Part shown: positions 6,265 to 8,223 of the stretch, in pieces
Numbering within the stretch: the stretch's first letter is position 1
How the letters are laid out: each line of letters begins with the position of its first letter
Assembly: GCA_910588125.1 (NCBI GenBank)
Contig: CAJUPI010000094.1
Span: 1 to 8,223 of the forward strand
Direction of reading: 5' to 3'
Source: an uncultured Lachnospiraceae bacterium
GTDB lineage: Bacteria > Bacillota > Clostridia > Lachnospirales > Lachnospiraceae
DNA length: 8,223 bases
Translations under genes and position numbers: made by a program
Notes under the pieces: model-generated
What the model saw: the letters and a program-made list of their open reading frames with translations, nothing else
What the model was told of the DNA's origin: nothing
Databases searched by the model: none

Positions 6265-6276
6265 GGTGTTATCGCC
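6265..6276. repeat. Direct repeat flanking repeat copy C (left)
   Basis: GGTGTTATCGCC immediately left of copy C recurs exactly at 6585-6596. If the element is taken to end in CC...GG, the duplicated target is TGTTATCG (8 bp, 6267-6274 and 6587-6594); the extra identical bases then follow from the symmetric element ends. Confidence 0.85.
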
Positions 6277-6584
6277 AATGTCATTCAGTTGATTTTTTCA
6301 GAAGGTACGCCATGGAAAAAGGAGCGGGAAGAGGCCAGAAATGGTCGGATGCTTTTTCCAGTTTCGGGATCAAGAATTCCTAAAATCCCTGATTTTTGCG
6401 AAAAGCGAAACGAAAATGCCCAAACTCGCTTCGCTCAGACAGTGTGCATTTTCATTTCTACGCAAAACTTAGGGATTTAAGGACTTCTAAATCCCTGCAA
6501 AGTCAAAATCAGCCGACCATTTCCTGCCTCTTCCCACTCCTTTTTCCATGGCCGAGTATTCTCAAAGATAAACTGAATGACATT
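6277..6584 (+). mobile_element. MITE-like palindromic repeat, copy C (full length, about 308 bp)
   Basis: This is the intact reference copy. The termini are a 14-bp perfect inverted repeat, AATGTCATTCAGTT (6277-6290) and AACTGAATGACATT (6571-6584). Inverted similarity runs almost to the centre: both arms read inward through CCATGG, AAAAAGGAG, GGGAAGAGGC and AAATGGTCGG. The core folds with AAATGC (6414-6419) against GCATTT (6446-6451) around CTCGCTTCGCTC, and the right arm carries a 9-bp hairpin (6471-6479 with 6488-6496). A transcript would form one long imperfect hairpin. Exact 12-bp direct repeats flank it. No transposase or credible protein is encoded, so it would depend on an enzyme supplied elsewhere. 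It separates the phosphatase gene from the membrane-protein pair. Confidence 0.9.
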
Positions 6585-6596
6585 GGTGTTATCGCC
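6585..6596. repeat. Direct repeat flanking repeat copy C (right)
   Basis: GGTGTTATCGCC, the mate of 6265-6276. It lies 33 bp before the start codon of the next gene, so the insertion split that gene's original leader. Confidence 0.85.
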
Positions 6597-6629
6597 TTAG
6601 GCAAAAGGGTTTACAGGAGGAAAGCAATT

Positions 6630-7235
6630 ATGATTGAGAAGATGGCGGAGATGGTCGGGGTCAGCCCTCAGGTGCTTATTATCACCATCGTTGTTTTTGT
6701 AGTTTTGTTTATTATTCTTTATATCAAGATGAGCCTGGATGAGAAGAAGGGGGTAAACAGTGAAGAAAAGGCGGAAATCCGTAAGATCATCAGCAATCTG
6801 GTGCCGGACGGCACCCAGTATACAGCGGCATATGCCCATAGTAAGGAGGTCTATGGCAGCGCCCGTATGAGGCGGGAGGTCTATCACTATTATGCCGTGG
6901 GCTTCCGGCCGGATCAGCCCAATCATTTGTGGGTGGTTCCGATTGGAGTGGAACACGGGAAGATTGTCTACACGGATCCGATCAAAGCCAGCTCCGAAAA
7001 TCTCAATTATGTAGGAGGCAACGCCTATCAGCTGCAATTGAATTTCCCGGGCGGAAAGAAAAATGTCTATCTGATCACGGTGAGTGCCAGCAATACAAAG
7101 TCCGGCAAGGAATGCCAGGTGAATATCCAGCAAAAAGAAGAGGCTGAGGCATTTGAAAAATTTGCAAAGGATTTCCAGGAATGTGTCAATCGTGAGCGTG
7201 GGGTCGACAAAAAGGGCCGCGTGGTGAAGGGATAA
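6630..7235 (+). CDS. Membrane-anchored protein of unknown function
   Basis: A 201-residue protein I do not recognise. One transmembrane segment near the N-terminus (about residues 14-33, VLIITIVVFVVLFIILYI) is followed by a lysine-rich stretch (KMSLDEKKG). By the positive-inside rule the remaining 165 or so residues are probably cytoplasmic. That soluble part has mixed strand/helix character, with YYAVGFRPD, LWVVPIGVEHGKIVY and LQLNFPGGKKNVYLITV suggesting a beta-rich fold and a helical charged C-terminus (about 170-190). No catalytic motif is evident. The start is set by AGGAGG (6615-6620), 9 nt before ATG; reading further upstream in frame would translate repeat copy C and should not be used. 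The next gene follows after 27 bp, so the two probably form an operon whose leader was interrupted by copy C. Confidence 0.8.
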   Translation: MIEKMAEMVGVSPQVLIITIVVFVVLFIILYIKMSLDEKKGVNSEEKAEIRKIISNLVPDGTQYTAAYAHSKEVYGSARMRREVYHYYAVGFRPDQPNHLWVVPIGVEHGKIVYTDPIKASSENLNYVGGNAYQLQLNFPGGKKNVYLITVSASNTKSGKECQVNIQQKEEAEAFEKFAKDFQECVNRERGVDKKGRVVKG

Positions 7236-7262
7236 AGGGATTGCAAGTGTGAGGAGAGAACA

Positions 7263-7937
7263 ATGAAGATCGGGAATTTAATCAGGAGTTTCAATACAGC
7301 GGTGGTGATGTTGCTCTTATTTGGCGGGATGGCGTTATATATGTCAATACCGGATCTGATCATATCTTTTAAGCCAGCGGTCAGCTTTGAAGAGCTTTTA
7401 GAGGATGGCACACAGCTGAAGGCGGGAAGTCATGTGGCGGGGAATGTGGTATATGTTCTGGATTACTTTGCCTCAGAAAGCAGTTATACGAAGCGGAGCG
7501 ACGGCTCCCGCAGCGGCAGCCGCAAATCAGGGAATTATTATTTGATCCCCTCTTCGACGGGGTACTTTGCTTTAAAGAGCCGGGAAGCGGATGTGGCGGC
7601 GCTGAACCAGCTATCAGAAGAGACATTTACCTACTTGTCTTCGGGAACCGAGCCTGCGACGGAGTTTTTTATGGAAGGGAAGGCGGAACCTTTAGAGGGG
7701 AATCTGGCAAGGTATTTCGAGGAGTATCTGGAGGAGCTGGGATATACGGCAGAAGAGGTCGCTGAGCTGGGAGAGCCGCTAGTGGTCCGTTTTGTCAGCT
7801 TTACGGCTGTGAGAGTGATGACAGGACTTGGGGCGCTGTCTTTGGTATTAGGATTATTTCTGCTTCGGCGGAATTACCGGCGGGAAGAGAGAGGGTCGGG
7901 ATTGCCCAAAGCAGAGGATTTGCCGGAGATGCCATAA
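7263..7937 (+). CDS. Two-helix membrane protein with an extracytoplasmic domain, unknown function
   Basis: A 224-residue protein I do not recognise. Hydrophobic segments lie near each end: about residues 13-35 (VVMLLLFGGMALYMSIPDLIISF) and about 185-203 (TGLGALSLVLGLFLL). Positive charges sit before the first (MKIGNLIRSF) and after the second (RRNYRREERG), placing both termini in the cytoplasm and residues 37-183 outside. The outer domain starts with an acidic helix-like stretch (FEELLEDG), then LKAGSHVAGNVVYVLDYFA, a Ser/Arg/Gly-rich loop (about 77-92), NYYLIPSSTGYFAL, and a Glu-rich helical part (about 125-170). Translation starts at ATG 7263 with GAGGAG (7251-7256). It is probably co-transcribed with the membrane-anchored gene 27 bp upstream, which hints at a joint role but does not say which. 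Confidence 0.8.
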   Translation: MKIGNLIRSFNTAVVMLLLFGGMALYMSIPDLIISFKPAVSFEELLEDGTQLKAGSHVAGNVVYVLDYFASESSYTKRSDGSRSGSRKSGNYYLIPSSTGYFALKSREADVAALNQLSEETFTYLSSGTEPATEFFMEGKAEPLEGNLARYFEEYLEELGYTAEEVAELGEPLVVRFVSFTAVRVMTGLGALSLVLGLFLLRRNYRREERGSGLPKAEDLPEMP

Positions 7938-7960
7938 AAGGGATGTGAATTTATAACAGA

Positions 7961-8061
7961 GGGTGTTGCAAAATAGGTCATTTGCCATTTCCTTATCTTG
8001 TGTTCGGAAATAGCCGGACAGTGAATAAGAGAAATGACGGGCGGATTATTTTGCAACACCC
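7961..8061. repeat. Palindromic element, family 2, intact copy; possible terminator
   Basis: A 101-bp element with 15-bp perfect terminal inverted repeats, GGGTGTTGCAAAATA (7961-7975) and TATTTTGCAACACCC (8047-8061). Further inward pairing includes an imperfect inner hairpin (CTTATCTTGTGTTCGG against CCGGACAGTGAATAAG). Outside the perfect ends AACA and TGTT continue the symmetry with a small mismatch, and CTCTTTTT follows at about 8067-8074. The whole could therefore act as a strong hairpin terminator for the membrane-protein operon ending at 7937. It is homologous to the worn copy at 3364-3463. No target duplication is obvious and no protein is encoded. Confidence 0.75.
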
Positions 8062-8092
8062 CTTGTTCTCTTTTTATCGGGCTGGTTCCTGG

Positions 8093-8223
8093 CCAATGCC
8101 ATTAAGTATAGCTTCAAGAATACTCAGCCATGGAAAAAGGAGTGGGAAGCGGCCGGAAATGGTCTGCTGATTTTGACTTTGCAGGGATTTAGAAGTCCTT
8201 AAATCCCTGGATTTTGCGTGGAA
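8093..8223 (-). mobile_element. MITE-like palindromic repeat, copy D (inverted, cut by window end)
   Basis: This is the right end of the larger repeat family read in reverse. The terminus CCAATGCCATTAAG starts at 8093, followed by the segment with CCATGG, AAAAAGGAGTGGGAAG and the conserved hairpin (8183-8191 with 8200-8208). Like copy A it has CTGAG beside CCATGG, where copy C has CCGAG. The rest lies beyond the window. Confidence 0.8.

Noticed and set aside
6396..6629. In-frame upstream extension of the membrane-anchored protein
   Set aside because: It would translate repeat copy C. The AGGAGG at 6615-6620 and ATG at 6630 give a normal start just before the transmembrane segment.

Overview
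The window looks like chromosomal DNA of a Gram-positive anaerobe of class Clostridia, most likely family Lachnospiraceae. The signs are strong AGGAGG-type ribosome binding sites, ordinary housekeeping genes of Clostridia, a class A RNase P RNA, a secreted protein with choline/cell-wall-binding-type aromatic repeats, and moderate GC content. All six protein genes and the RNase P RNA lie on the + strand. The species cannot be fixed from the sequence.

Layout, left to right: the tail of a repeat element (copy A, 1-173); a Nif3/YqfO-type dinuclear-metal protein (195-992); a short, internally deleted copy of the same repeat (copy B, about 1019-1168); a TGS-domain nucleoside (uridine) kinase-like protein (1214-2869); a strong promoter followed by a hairpin-rich leader and the RNase P RNA (rnpB, about 3010-3356); a palindromic element (3364-3463) and a worn repeat fragment (3470-3516); a secreted protein with wall-binding repeats and what looks like a dead ATLF/PPEP-type metalloprotease domain (3544-4548), in a likely operon with an MgtC/SapB membrane protein (4573-5265); a HAD-IIA (NagD-like) phosphatase (5413-6216); a full-length repeat (copy C, 6277-6584) with clear flanking direct repeats; two consecutive membrane-anchored proteins of unknown function (6630-7235 and 7263-7937); a second palindromic element (7961-8061) that may double as a terminator; and the start of an inverted repeat copy (copy D, 8093 to the window end).

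The genes are mostly unrelated housekeeping or envelope functions. Two gene pairs probably share transcripts: 3544/4573 and 6630/7263. The main theme is two families of non-coding, near-palindromic, MITE-like elements occupying the intergenic gaps. The larger family (about 308 bp full length, ends AATGTCATTCAGTT) is present four times plus one possible fragment. Two copies are bracketed by short direct repeats, so it has moved by transposition. A base-pair swap between two copies suggests its folded form may matter.

I see no complete undescribed multi-gene system. The observations most worth following are the repeat family and the apparent loss of all zinc-binding residues in the secreted protease-like protein.
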